The translations under genes were made by a program, and so were the position numbers. 60,776 nucleotides of DNA, taken from assembly GCF_004212635.1 (NCBI RefSeq), contig NZ_PSRT01000041.1, positions 1 to 60,776 of the forward strand, written 5' to 3'. Source of the DNA: Bradyrhizobium genosp. SA-3. Lineage in GTDB: Bacteria > Pseudomonadota > Alphaproteobacteria > Rhizobiales > Xanthobacteraceae. The notes below the pieces were generated by a model. It was given only the letters and a program-made list of their open reading frames with translations. It searched no databases and had not been told where the DNA came from. The stretch's first letter is position 1. Each line of letters begins with the position of its first letter. This document shows, in pieces, positions 53,063-60,776 of this stretch.

Positions 53063-53947
53063 ATGGCCCCCTTCACGCTCGCCCATCTGTCCGACCCGCA
53101 TCTGCCGCCACTGCCGAAGCCGCGGCTGATCGAGCTCGCCGGCAAGCGCGCGCTCGGTTACGTCAACTGGACGCGCAACCGGCACAAATACCAGCGCCGC
53201 GAGGTGCTCGACGTGCTGGTTGCCGACATGAAGGCCCAGGCGCCCGACCACATCGCGGTGACGGGCGATCTCGTCAACCTCGCGCTGGAAGCCGAATTCG
53301 CGCCGGCGCTGGCCTGGCTCGAAAGCGTTGGCCCGCCCGACCGCGTCACTGCGATTCCCGGCAATCACGACGCCTATGTCAGCGCAACGAGTCATCGCTT
53401 CGGCGAGACCTTCCTGCACTACATCGCCGCGGACACGATCGATGCCGTGGCTTTCCCAGCCGTCCGCCGGCGCGGGCCGCTGGCGCTGATCAGCCTGTCC
53501 ACGGCGGTGCCGACCCTGCCGCTGATGGCGACGGGCACGCTCGGGCGCGATCAGCTCGCCTCGCTCGAACAAGTTCTCAAGCGGCTCGCCGCGGAAGATG
53601 TCTTCCGCGTGCTGCTGGTGCATCATCCGCTGAAATCCGTCGCACGCCAGAAGCGGATGACGGACGCGGGCGAGCTGCTGGCACTGCTCAGGCGCCACGG
53701 CGTCGAGCTGATCCTGCACGGGCACGACCACATTCATTCGACGATGTGGTTCGAGGGCCCGAACGGCAACATTCCCGCGCTCGGCGTGCCCTCCGCCTCC
53801 GCGCTCGCGCACGGGCGCTACCCGGCGGCGGCGTATAATCTGTTCACGATCGAGAAGGACAATGCCGGCTGGCGCTGCGAGCATACGGTGCGGAGCCTGG
53901 GGGCTGGATTTCGGATGGGACAGATCAAGCATGCGCGGTTGATTTGA
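53063..53947 (+). CDS. Metallophosphoesterase (calcineurin-like)
   Basis: A 294-residue phosphoesterase. Metal-binding blocks are LAHLSDPHL, TGDLVN, PGNHDAY, LLVHHPL and LHGHDHIH, in the canonical order of the calcineurin superfamily, so the dinuclear centre is complete. No signal peptide. The family includes cAMP phosphodiesterases (CpdA) and lipid A-related hydrolases; I cannot choose between them. ATG 53063 starts the first strand directly. Confidence 0.9.
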   Translation: MAPFTLAHLSDPHLPPLPKPRLIELAGKRALGYVNWTRNRHKYQRREVLDVLVADMKAQAPDHIAVTGDLVNLALEAEFAPALAWLESVGPPDRVTAIPGNHDAYVSATSHRFGETFLHYIAADTIDAVAFPAVRRRGPLALISLSTAVPTLPLMATGTLGRDQLASLEQVLKRLAAEDVFRVLLVHHPLKSVARQKRMTDAGELLALLRRHGVELILHGHDHIHSTMWFEGPNGNIPALGVPSASALAHGRYPAAAYNLFTIEKDNAGWRCEHTVRSLGAGFRMGQIKHARLI

Positions 53948-53954
53948 GACCATC

Positions 53955-54078
53955 GTCATTCCGGGGCGCGCGGCAAGCGCGAGCTATGATGCGCAATTGC
54001 GCATCAGAGAATCCATTCACCCGCACGCGCTGCGTCCCGATGGATTCCGGGTTCATGCTTCGCATGCCCCGGAATGAC
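53955..54078. repeat. Palindromic intergenic repeat (GTCATTCCGGGGC family), second copy
   Basis: Ends GTCATTCCGGGGC and GCCCCGGAATGAC are inverted, and an internal GATGCGCAATTGCGCATC arm is self-complementary. It relates to the element at 7922-8025. Confidence 0.85.
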
Positions 54079-54091
54079 GGCGAAGAGAAAT

Positions 54092-54646
54092 TCACCAGCT
54101 CCGTAGGACTGCCAGCACGGCAACGCCGAACAAGGCGGCGGCGCCGAGGATGAAGCCGAACACGAACGGCCACAGGCGCGAGCGGCGCGGCGGCTCGGTG
54201 GCCGGTGCTTGCGGTTCGGGCGGGACCACCATCGCATGCTCGCGCTCGATCATGCGCCGCGCGACATAGTCGGTGACGGCATCGACGATAACAGCCGTGT
54301 CGTGCGATTCGGCGAGCACGATGCGGCCGAAGCGGGTGTCCTGGACGAAGCGGTACATCCGCTTGTCACGCCCCATCATGATATGGGCGACGACGTCGAT
54401 CCAAAGCCTGGGCGTATCGCCCTGGCTGATGCCGCGGTCGAACAGGTCGATCTTATCAGGCACCTGCGCGAACAGGGGATCGAGCGCGTCATTGAGGATC
54501 TCCAGCCGGGCCACCTCGGCGTCCCTGAGATCGACGACCACGCCGGTCCGGTCGGCGGCCTCGATCCGGGCGCGCAACAGCGCATCGCGCAGCCGCACCG
54601 GGCGCGGCTGGCTGGGATGGATTCCGCTGGTTTCGGGCTCTGACAT
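54092..54646 (-). CDS. Conserved hypothetical protein with C-terminal membrane helix
   Basis: A 184-residue protein starting MSEPETSGIHPSQ. Residues 20-130 look soluble and conserved in pattern (VVVDLRDAEVARLEILNDAL, FGRIVLAESHDTAVIVDAV), followed by a Pro-rich linker and a terminal helix (LWPFVFGFILGAAALFGVAV). The latter suggests a tail-anchored or single-pass inner-membrane protein. No family recognised. Confidence 0.7.
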   Translation of the reverse strand: MSEPETSGIHPSQPRPVRLRDALLRARIEAADRTGVVVDLRDAEVARLEILNDALDPLFAQVPDKIDLFDRGISQGDTPRLWIDVVAHIMMGRDKRMYRFVQDTRFGRIVLAESHDTAVIVDAVTDYVARRMIEREHAMVVPPEPQAPATEPPRRSRLWPFVFGFILGAAALFGVAVLAVLRSW

Positions 54647-54829
54647 TGTCGGCCTCGTCCTCAAACACCATGGTTAACCTATCAGCAACCACAGCGCCCG
54701 CAAAGGGCCCACAATTCCAGATACTTACGGCACCCACAGACGTTTCACCCGTGCCAAAAACAGACGATCCCACCCAGGCAGGGCCTGGATGGGACCATCC
54801 GTCCTTGGACGTTTTCTTAGTTCAGTGCG

Positions 54830-55039
54830 TCAGGCCGAGACCCGCGACGGCTCTTCCACGATGGAGAAGCGGACGCCGGCCTTGTGGCGGCTCTCCTCCG
54901 ACACCTCGCGCCAGCAGTCCTCGGCTTCCTTGCGGGTCTTGAACGGACCTTTGACCTGGGCCGAGCCTTCCACGAGCTTGTGAAAGTTCATCGAACCGAA
55001 CTCGCCGCCGATCACCCAGAAATTGCTGCCTTTGGTCAT
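54830..55039 (-). CDS. DUF4170 family protein
   Basis: A 69-residue protein beginning MTKGSNFWVIGGEFGSMNFH. The body is a compact strand-helix-strand domain (GPFKTRKEAEDCWREVSEES, then FSIVEEP), matching DUF4170, which is common in alphaproteobacteria. It lies 33 bases downstream of aceA on the same strand, so it may be co-transcribed. Function is unknown. Confidence 0.88.
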   Translation of the reverse strand: MTKGSNFWVIGGEFGSMNFHKLVEGSAQVKGPFKTRKEAEDCWREVSEESRHKAGVRFSIVEEPSRVSA

Positions 55040-55071
55040 TGTCAGTCTCCTGTCGAGAGTAGCCCGATGCG

Positions 55072-56703
55072 TTAGCCGAACTGGTTCATCGTATTGTGGG
55101 CGCCGCCCGCCTTCAGGGCAGCTTCGCCGGCGAAGTACTCCTTGTGGTCGTCGCCGATGTCGGAGCCGGCCATGTTCTGATGCTTCACGCAGGCGATGCC
55201 CTGACGGATCTCGGCGCGCTGCACGTTCTTGACGTAGCCGAGCATGCCCTGCTCGCCGAAATACTCGCGTGCGAGATTGTCGGTCGACAGCGCCGCCGTG
55301 TGATAGGTCGGCAACGTGATCAGGTGGTGGAAGATGCCGGCACGCTTGGCCGAATCCGCCTGGAAGGTGCGGATGCGCTCGTCGGCTTCCTTCGCCAGCG
55401 GCGTGTCGTCATACTCCGCCTTCATCAGCTCGGCACGGTTGTACTGGCTGACGTCCTTGCCGGCTTCCTTCATCGCGTCGTAGACCTGCCAACGGAAGTT
55501 GAGGGTCCAGTTGAACGACGGCGAGTTGTTGTAGGCCAGCTTCGCATTCGGAACGACCTTGCGGATGCGGTCGACCATCTTGGCGATCTGCTCGATATGC
55601 GGCTTCTCGGTCTCGATCCAGAGCAGGTCGGCGCCGTTCTGGAGCGAGGTGATGCAGTCCAGCACGCAGCGGTCTTCGCCGGTGCCGGGGCGGAACTGGT
55701 AGAGGTTGGAGGGCAGCCGCTTCGGACGCATCATCTTGCCGTTGCGGTTGATGATGACGTCGCCATTCTTGGCGTTCTCCGCCGTCACTTCCTCGCAATC
55801 CAGGAAGCTGTTGTACTGGTCGCCGATGTCGCCGGGCTTGTGGCTGACAGCGATCTGCTGCGTCAGGCCGGCGCCGAGCGAGTCGGTGCGGGTCACGACG
55901 ACGCCGTCTTCGACGCCGAGCTCGAGGAAGGCGTGGCGGCAGGCCCGGATCTTCGCGAGGAAAACGTCATGCGGCACGGTGACCTTGCCGTCCTGGTGGC
56001 CGCACTGCTTCTCGTCTGAGACCTGGTTCTCGATCTGGAGCGCGCAGGCGCCCGCCTCGATCATCTTCTTGGCGAGCAGATAGGTCGCCTCCGCGTTGCC
56101 GAAGCCGGCATCGATGTCGGCGATGACGGGCACGACGTGGGTCTGGAAGTTGTCGATCTTCCCGATCAGCTCCTTCTCCCTGGTCTTGTCGCCTTCCTTG
56201 CGCGCCTTGTCGAGGGCGCGGAAGATGTCGTTGAGCTCGCGGGAATCTGCCTGACGCAGGAAGGTGTAGAGCTCTTCGATCAGCGCGGGCACCGAGGTCT
56301 TCTCGTGCATCGACTGGTCGGGCAGCGGGCCGAATTCGGAGCGCAGCGCCGCGATCATCCAGCCCGAGAGATACAGGTAGGTGCGATCGGTCTTGCCAAA
56401 GTGCTTCTTGACCGAGATCAGCTTCTGCTGGGCGATGAAGCCGTGCCAGCAGCCCAGCGACTGGGTGTACTTGGTGGGGTCGCCGTCATAGGCAGCCATG
56501 TCGGCCCGCATCAGCGCCGCGGTGTAGCGGGCGACGTCGAGGCCGGTCTTGAAGCGGTTCTGCAGGCGCATGCGTGCGACGGCCTCGGCCGTCACCCCGT
56601 TCCAGGTCGGCTGGGTCTTAAGGAGCGTCTGAGCCGCCTCGACCTCGCTCTGATACGAAGCCGGGCGCAGGAGGGTGCTGATGCCGCGGGGCTGATAATT
56701 CAT
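55072..56703 (-). CDS. aceA: Isocitrate lyase
   Basis: A 543-residue long-form isocitrate lyase that splits isocitrate to succinate and glyoxylate in the glyoxylate shunt. The catalytic cysteine is in EKQCGHQDGK; the second position is Gln rather than the Lys or Arg of the classical KKCGH signature, as in the alphaproteobacterial long form. VPVIADIDAGFGNAEATYLL and RTDSLGAGLTQQIAVS give metal and substrate residues. An AGGATCAGG ribosome site precedes the ATG. It is divergent from a ScfR/RamB-like regulator that probably controls it. Confidence 0.95.
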   Translation of the reverse strand: MNYQPRGISTLLRPASYQSEVEAAQTLLKTQPTWNGVTAEAVARMRLQNRFKTGLDVARYTAALMRADMAAYDGDPTKYTQSLGCWHGFIAQQKLISVKKHFGKTDRTYLYLSGWMIAALRSEFGPLPDQSMHEKTSVPALIEELYTFLRQADSRELNDIFRALDKARKEGDKTREKELIGKIDNFQTHVVPVIADIDAGFGNAEATYLLAKKMIEAGACALQIENQVSDEKQCGHQDGKVTVPHDVFLAKIRACRHAFLELGVEDGVVVTRTDSLGAGLTQQIAVSHKPGDIGDQYNSFLDCEEVTAENAKNGDVIINRNGKMMRPKRLPSNLYQFRPGTGEDRCVLDCITSLQNGADLLWIETEKPHIEQIAKMVDRIRKVVPNAKLAYNNSPSFNWTLNFRWQVYDAMKEAGKDVSQYNRAELMKAEYDDTPLAKEADERIRTFQADSAKRAGIFHHLITLPTYHTAALSTDNLAREYFGEQGMLGYVKNVQRAEIRQGIACVKHQNMAGSDIGDDHKEYFAGEAALKAGGAHNTMNQFG

Positions 56704-56839
56704 GGCCTGATCCTTTTCGCTGACGACGGCTGTTTTGCCATCGACATTTTTGACAGTGCATTGCGAAATGCGTGTCAGGAGCTAAACGCGAAAACGGAAA
56801 CTTCGTACAGGTGGCTTGTCTTTTATTGGTGATGTCATG

Positions 56840-56885
56840 TAACATCTGAACGTGTAATAGATGTTAGTTTGTAAATCTTGTAAAT
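56840..56885 (+). promoter_or_regulatory. Candidate operator between aceA and its regulator gene
   Basis: TAACATCT and AGATGTTA (56840-56847 and 56859-56866) form a perfect 8-bp inverted repeat with an 11-base spacer. Two direct TTGTAAAT repeats follow at 56869-56876 and 56878-56885. The segment is AT-rich in a GC-rich region and lies 46-91 bases from the regulator start, a fitting position for autoregulation and aceA control. Confidence 0.6.
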
Positions 56886-56930
56886 TATAGGTCAGTGAGA
56901 CTGCCCTTGATGCACACGGAGATCTGAGAA

Positions 56931-58376
56931 ATGGCCGCCGATTCCGGCAAGAAACTCTTCGTCGGCCCGCGCTTCCGGCGGATCCGGCAGCAATTGGGGC
57001 TGTCGCAGACCCAGATCGCCGAGGGACTCTCGATCTCGCCGAGCTATGTCAACCTGATCGAGCGCAACCAGCGCCCGGTGACGGCGCAGATCCTGCTGCG
57101 GCTGGCCGAGACCTATGACCTCGACCTGCGCGACCTCGCCACTGCCGACGAGGATCGTTTCTTCGCCGAGCTCAACGAGATCTTCTCCGACCCCTTGTTC
57201 CGCCAGATCGACGTGCCCAAGCAGGAGCTGCGCGACCTCGCCGAGCTCTGCCCGGGCGTGACCCATGCGCTGCAACGGCTCTATGCCGCCTATACCGAGG
57301 CGCGCCAGGGCGAGACGCTGGCGGCGGCGCAAATGGCCGACCGCGACGTCGGCACGCGTTATGAGGCCAATCCGGTCGAGCGTGTGCGCGAGTTGATTGA
57401 GGCGAATCGCAACTATTTCCCGGAGCTGGAGCAAGCCGCGGAAAATCTTCGCGACGAGTTGGACGTGCCAGCAGAGGGACTCTATGCAGCGCTCGCTGCG
57501 CGACTGCGTGAAAAACATTCGATCCAGACCCGCATCATGCCCGTCGACGTGATGCGCGAGACGCTCCGGCGGTTCGACCGCCACCGCCGCCAGCTCCTGA
57601 TCTCCGAGCTGGTCGACCCGCCCGGCCGCGCGTTCCAGCTCGCTTTCCAGCTTGGCCTAGGTGAATGCGCGCAGCATCTGGAGACCATCATCGGTCGATC
57701 CGGCCCACTCGACGACGCGCCGCGGCGACTGTTCCGCATCACGCTCGGCAATTACTTTGCAGCCGCTGTCATGATGCCCTACCCGGCATTCCTCGCCGCG
57801 GCCGAGGCGCTCAATTACGACATCCACGTGCTGGCGCAACGCTTCAATTCCGGCTTCGAGCAGGTCTGCCATCGCCTCACCACCCTGCAGCGGCCGAACG
57901 CGCGCGGCATTCCGTTCTTCCTCTTGCGCGTCGACAATGCCGGCAACGTCTCCAAGCGCTTCTCCTCCGGCACGTTCCCGTTCTCGAAATTCGGCGGCAC
58001 CTGCCCGCTGTGGAACGTGCATTCGACCTTCGACACGCCGGACCGCCTGCTCAAGCAGGTGATCGAGCTTCCCGACGGCACGCGCTATTTCTCGATCGCG
58101 CAGATGGTGCGCCGTCCCGTCGCGCCGCATCCGCTGCCGCAGCCGCGCTTCGCCATCGGCCTTGGCTGCGAGATCCGTCACGCCGCCCGCCTGACCTACG
58201 CTGCAGGTATCGACCTGGAGAAGACCGAGGGCACGCCGATTGGCGTCAACTGCCGTCTCTGTGAGCGCGAAAACTGTGCCCAGCGCGCCGAGCCACCGAT
58301 CACGCGCACGCTGATCCTGGACGAGACGACAAGAAGGGTGTCGAGTTTCGCATTCTCGAATGCACGGGAGTTGTGA
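56931..58376 (+). CDS. XRE-family short-chain fatty acyl-CoA regulator (ScfR/RamB-like)
   Basis: A 481-residue regulator. An N-terminal XRE helix-turn-helix (residues 14-66, RIRQQLGLSQTQIAEGLSIS, then YVNLIERNQRPVT) is followed by a degenerate IrrE/DUF955-like middle region and a C-terminal DUF2083 domain with a Cys-rich end (GVNCRLCERENCAQR). Relatives such as RamB control acetate and glyoxylate-shunt genes in response to acyl-CoA. Divergence from aceA supports that role. Confidence 0.88.
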   Translation: MAADSGKKLFVGPRFRRIRQQLGLSQTQIAEGLSISPSYVNLIERNQRPVTAQILLRLAETYDLDLRDLATADEDRFFAELNEIFSDPLFRQIDVPKQELRDLAELCPGVTHALQRLYAAYTEARQGETLAAAQMADRDVGTRYEANPVERVRELIEANRNYFPELEQAAENLRDELDVPAEGLYAALAARLREKHSIQTRIMPVDVMRETLRRFDRHRRQLLISELVDPPGRAFQLAFQLGLGECAQHLETIIGRSGPLDDAPRRLFRITLGNYFAAAVMMPYPAFLAAAEALNYDIHVLAQRFNSGFEQVCHRLTTLQRPNARGIPFFLLRVDNAGNVSKRFSSGTFPFSKFGGTCPLWNVHSTFDTPDRLLKQVIELPDGTRYFSIAQMVRRPVAPHPLPQPRFAIGLGCEIRHAARLTYAAGIDLEKTEGTPIGVNCRLCERENCAQRAEPPITRTLILDETTRRVSSFAFSNAREL

Positions 58377-58421
58377 GGGGGGCGCTGCGAGTTTTGACGG
58401 AGGGCGCAGGCCAAAATTTCG

Positions 58422-58585
58422 GTGTCGTCCCGGCCTAGCGCGCAATTGCGCGCGGGGGCCGGGACCCATAACCACAGGGAGAGGTTTGGCGAAGACAGGC
58501 CACTCCGATGTCGCGCCACAACTCCTGCCTGGGAGTATGGGTCCCGGCCCCCCGCGCGCAATTGCGCGCTAGGCCGGGACGACAC
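58422..58585. repeat. Palindromic intergenic repeat (GTGTCGTCCCGGCCTAGCG family)
   Basis: Ends GTGTCGTCCCGGCCTAGCGC and GCGCTAGGCCGGGACGACAC are perfect 20-base inverted repeats. Each is followed inward by a GCGCAATTGCGC core. It occupies the gap between the regulator and the ABM-like gene. Confidence 0.9.
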
Positions 58586-58609
58586 CGGGGAGAGAGCTCA
58601 GCCCAACCC

Positions 58610-58903
58610 CTACGCCAGCGTATGCACGATCACCGGCCCGGCCGCAGCACTCGCATGTCCCGCCAGCAGCGGCCCCAGATCCTTCTCGATCCAGGCGATC
58701 GCGCGCCGGTTCGCCTCCTCCGCCTGCTCGAACTTGTCGAAGATCGAGATCGCGGTCACCGTGTCGTCGCCGGCATAGACGACGTAATAGGCGCGGAAAC
58801 CGTCGACGTCGCTGATGATCGGAACGGCGCCGTCCTTGATGCGGCGCGCCAGCTCTTCCGCACTCCCGCTTTTCGCCTTGGCCTGACGGATGGCGGCATA
58901 CAT
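58610..58903 (-). CDS. ABM-like small protein (dimeric alpha/beta barrel type)
   Basis: A 97-residue protein starting MYAAIRQAKAKSGSAEELAR. Strand-helix-strand order (AIRQ, AEELARRIKDG, FRAYYVVYAGDDTVTAISIF, QAEEANRRAIAWIEKDL) parallels the protein at 34881-35192. Gly-Phe-Arg-Ala-Tyr in the middle is shared in both. It could be a small sensor or quinone-modifying protein, but no activity is supported. AAGGAGGATGCC precedes the ATG. Confidence 0.75.
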   Translation of the reverse strand: MYAAIRQAKAKSGSAEELARRIKDGAVPIISDVDGFRAYYVVYAGDDTVTAISIFDKFEQAEEANRRAIAWIEKDLGPLLAGHASAAAGPVIVHTLA

Positions 58904-59130
58904 GGCATCCTCCTTCCGGGTACTGATGTGAGGGCCTGGTGCCCGAAGCGGATGTTACGCCGAAGCGCGCCGCCAATCCACGCTTGGTTAACCCCGCCCT
59001 AATCCGCCTCCACGATCTGCAACCAAGGATTAAGCACGCCTCAACATCGGTGCCTTAGTCTTGCCCCACTCACTTTTCGCAAACAACGGTGGCCTATCCT
59101 GCCGGGCGAAGTGAGATCAGGGGGTTCATC

Positions 59131-59937
59131 ATGCGCATTGCGTTGCTGCTGACCGCAACCATCGTCGGCGCGCTCTTCGCCAATCCATCCATTGCCGGAT
59201 CGCTCGATGCGTCCACTGACGCAGCCCAGCCGCTGCCGCCGGGCTTCCAGAGCTACCGCGGCTACATGTTCGACTTGTCCGAGAATCGCGACCGCAAGGA
59301 TGTCGACAAGCTCACCAACAATCTGAAGAGCCAGATCGACGTCGTCGAAGGCGTCGGCCTGTCGCCGCGCGTGCTGCGCTTCTTCCACACCGTTCCGATC
59401 GTCGCGAGCGAGCTGGCCTGCCTCGACGAAGGTGCCGCGACCGCGTGCTACGGCCGGGTCACGCCGGACATCCAGCGCAGCGCTCCCCGGACGCTGACGG
59501 TCTGGGACCCCAGCCAGCAGCGCTGGACCAATCCCAATGCCGTCGACCTCGCGGTCGATTCGGGCCTCGGCGTGATCATGCTGCGGCCCGACATGATGCG
59601 TTACGAGAAGGAGGCCGTGCTGCTGCACGAGCTGCTGCACGCCTATCACGCGCGGCTGTTGCCGGACGGCTATGCCAACAAGGGCGTGATCGCCTACTAT
59701 GCCCTGGCCAAGTCCAAGGACATGCTGCCCAAGGAATCCTATGCGATGAAGAATCCCATGGAGTTCTTTGCCGTGACCGCGAGCATCTTCCTCTCCGGAA
59801 AAAGCGAATTCCACGATCCGAAGTCGCGCGAGACGCTCAAGGAGAAGATGCCGGACTATTACAAATACCTGGTCGGCGTGTTCGGCTTCGATCCCGACCC
59901 GGCAGCCTCGAGCGGCCCGGTCGCCTCGCTGAAGTGA
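59131..59937 (+). CDS. Secreted protein with HExxH zinc-metallopeptidase motif
   Basis: A 268-residue protein with a signal peptide (LLLTATIVGALFANPSIAG). The zinc motif HELLH is at residues 166-170 (LLHELLHAYH), with a probable third ligand Glu211 in NPMEFFAVTASIF, as in minimal gluzincin-like peptidases. The start at 59131 is preferred to 59089 because it begins the signal peptide and follows AGGGGG. It ends at a strong terminator, so it is monocistronic. Substrate is unknown. Confidence 0.8.
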   Translation: MRIALLLTATIVGALFANPSIAGSLDASTDAAQPLPPGFQSYRGYMFDLSENRDRKDVDKLTNNLKSQIDVVEGVGLSPRVLRFFHTVPIVASELACLDEGAATACYGRVTPDIQRSAPRTLTVWDPSQQRWTNPNAVDLAVDSGLGVIMLRPDMMRYEKEAVLLHELLHAYHARLLPDGYANKGVIAYYALAKSKDMLPKESYAMKNPMEFFAVTASIFLSGKSEFHDPKSRETLKEKMPDYYKYLVGVFGFDPDPAASSGPVASLK

Positions 59938-59973
59938 GGCAGACGTCGCGCTTCCTGCGCCAGACCACATCAG

Positions 59974-59999
59974 AGCCGCGCGAAATGCGCGGCTTTTTT
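59974..59999 (+). terminator. Rho-independent terminator of the HExxH protein gene
   Basis: AGCCGCGC and GCGCGGCT form an 8-bp stem around GAAAT, immediately followed by TTTTT, about 35 bases after the stop codon. Confidence 0.92.
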
Positions 60000-60110
60000 G
60001 TTTTGTCAGCCGGAAGCTGCGGATGACGCGCAGGCGGCAATTGCCAAGGCGGGGCTCGATCTGCATAGTCCCGCCCGCATCGATACCGTTTTCGAAGGGG
60101 ATAGAACAAC

Positions 60111-60467
60111 ATGGCGGACGCCGACCTGGATGTCGTGATCCGGCAACTAGCCAGACAGCTGCATACGGGCCTGATGACCCGCGCCAAGGAGCGGCGGGAT
60201 CGCTTCAACGGCCTTGCGGCCAAGGCCAAGGGCAAGGAGACCTGCGACCGCTTCAAGATGATGGCCAAGGCCACCCTGGAGCAGGCCACCGCCGCCGCCA
60301 AGCGCCTGCAGATGTCCGCCGACAACGTCGCCGACAGCTACGCCCGCGCCATGCGCCTCGCCGCCAGCACGCCGGTTGCGGCCAAGGTGGAGAAGAAGGC
60401 GAAGGAAGAGAAGCCTGAGAAGAAGGCCGCGAAGGCGAAGAAGGCGAAAGCCAAGAAGGCGAAGTAG
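60111..60467 (+). CDS. Lysine/alanine-rich histone H1-like protein
   Basis: A 118-residue protein. Residues 1-90 are predicted helical, with many Lys and Arg residues and a single Cys near residue 44 (KGKETCDRFK); the C-terminal 28 residues are a Lys-Ala-Glu tail (EKKAAKAKKAKAKKAK). Such tails bind DNA or anionic polymers, as in bacterial H1-like proteins and phasins. The start follows a weak GGGGAT site. DNA binding is inferred only from composition. Confidence 0.65.
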   Translation: MADADLDVVIRQLARQLHTGLMTRAKERRDRFNGLAAKAKGKETCDRFKMMAKATLEQATAAAKRLQMSADNVADSYARAMRLAASTPVAAKVEKKAKEEKPEKKAAKAKKAKAKKAK

Positions 60468-60482
60468 TCGCGGAGCTTCTGC

Positions 60483-60672
60483 CTTCTCCCCTTGCGGGAG
60501 AAGGTGGCATAGGCGGCCTTCGGCCGCCGTTCTTGAAAATGCCGATGCTTCGCATCGGCTATGGCGCCGGATGAGGGGTGCTATCCGCTCGCGAGACCGT
60601 TCGTGAGGATAGAGACCCCTCACCCGTCTCGCCGCTTCGCGGCGAGCCACCCTCTCCCGCAAGGGGAGAGGG
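60483..60672. repeat. Large palindromic repeat (CTTCTCCCC / GGGGAGAGGG type)
   Basis: Inverted ends CCTTCTCCCCTTGCGGGAGA and CTCTCCCGCAAGGGGAGAGG frame several inner hairpins, including GGCGGCCTTCGGCCGCC and GATGCTTCGCATC. It shares the CCCTCACCCG and GGGAGA cores with 3811-3908 and 48344-48502. Confidence 0.8.
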
Positions 60673-60699
60673 AAAGCAGCGCTTGTGTCGCAAAAATCT

Positions 60700-60776
60700 C
60701 TACCGCCTCGGCGCGGCGAGCCGGGTCGGCTCGACATTCGAAAGCTCGGCGAGCTTGGCGCGGGCCGCCTCGCGGG
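60700..60776 (-). CDS. C-terminal end of an unidentified protein (truncated by window edge)
   Basis: The minus strand reads REAARAKLAELSNVEPTRLA then APRR and a TAG stop at 60700-60702, in a frame open to the window end. The Arg/Ala-rich composition and codon use look coding. No family can be assigned. Confidence 0.5.
   Translation of the reverse strand, partial: REAARAKLAELSNVEPTRLAAPRR

Noticed and set aside
52970..53959. Upstream extension of the NUDIX frame to a 493-codon protein
   Set aside because: The extension is antisense to the metallophosphoesterase gene. A ribosome site supports the start at 52969.

Overview
The window looks like chromosome of a Bradyrhizobium-type alphaproteobacterium (Nitrobacteraceae). 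The grounds are the high GC content, a fused cytochrome b/c1 gene, a fused trpE(G) anthranilate synthase behind a tryptophan-codon leader peptide, DUF6111, DUF4170 and GcrA-like proteins, a long-form isocitrate lyase, and many dispersed palindromic intergenic repeats of the rhizobial kind. No similarity search was run. All calls come from reading motifs, gene order and start sites.

Left core block (1-14.8 kb): a LemA/M48 protease pair; two tandem ParA-like P-loop proteins with altered Walker A motifs; apt; trpE(G) with its trpL attenuator; a dienelactone-hydrolase-family enzyme; the bc1 genes (Rieske protein, then the cytochrome b-c1 fusion, ending in a clear terminator); trmL; queE-queD; hemF; a HAD phosphatase; and a small YodC-like protein with an acidic tail.

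Accessory block (about 14.8-37.5 kb): this looks like a patchwork. It opens with fragments of an F420-dependent-reductase-like gene and a methyltransferase joined head to head. Next come two small conserved genes, an orphan TRAP binding protein, a Crp/Fnr regulator, a complete MalEFGK-type ABC importer, and a three-gene xoxF-xoxG-xoxJ-like module. The quinoprotein carries the lanthanide-type Asp-x-Asp signature but lacks the vicinal cysteines of typical methanol dehydrogenases. A secreted legumain-like (C13) peptidase, two orphan ABC binding proteins, a class III cyclase/TolB/TPR protein and a secreted dienelactone-hydrolase homologue follow. The block ends with a dodecin, a GcrA-like regulator, two paralogous acidic miniproteins, a decayed YodC copy and a hemerythrin.

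Right core block (37.5-60.8 kb): a compact minus-strand operon (DUF1285, CoA pyrophosphatase, DUF6111, CCA-adding enzyme, TauE/SafE permease) lies divergent from a MoxR-DUF58-BatA/DUF4159-membrane protein operon whose third gene carries a one-base frameshift. After that come a DUF2946/ZnuD-like TonB receptor locus with a Zur-like palindrome, GNAT, NUDIX and metallophosphoesterase genes, and DUF4170. Isocitrate lyase is divergent from its probable short-chain acyl-CoA regulator, with a palindrome and direct repeats between them. The window ends with an ABM-like protein, a secreted HExxH protein and a lysine-rich histone-like protein.

Most promising for follow-up are the divergent lanthanide-type quinoprotein module with its ABC importer and C13 peptidase, the PTPS-III-like QueD, the trp attenuator, the Zur-like site and the operator between isocitrate lyase and its regulator.
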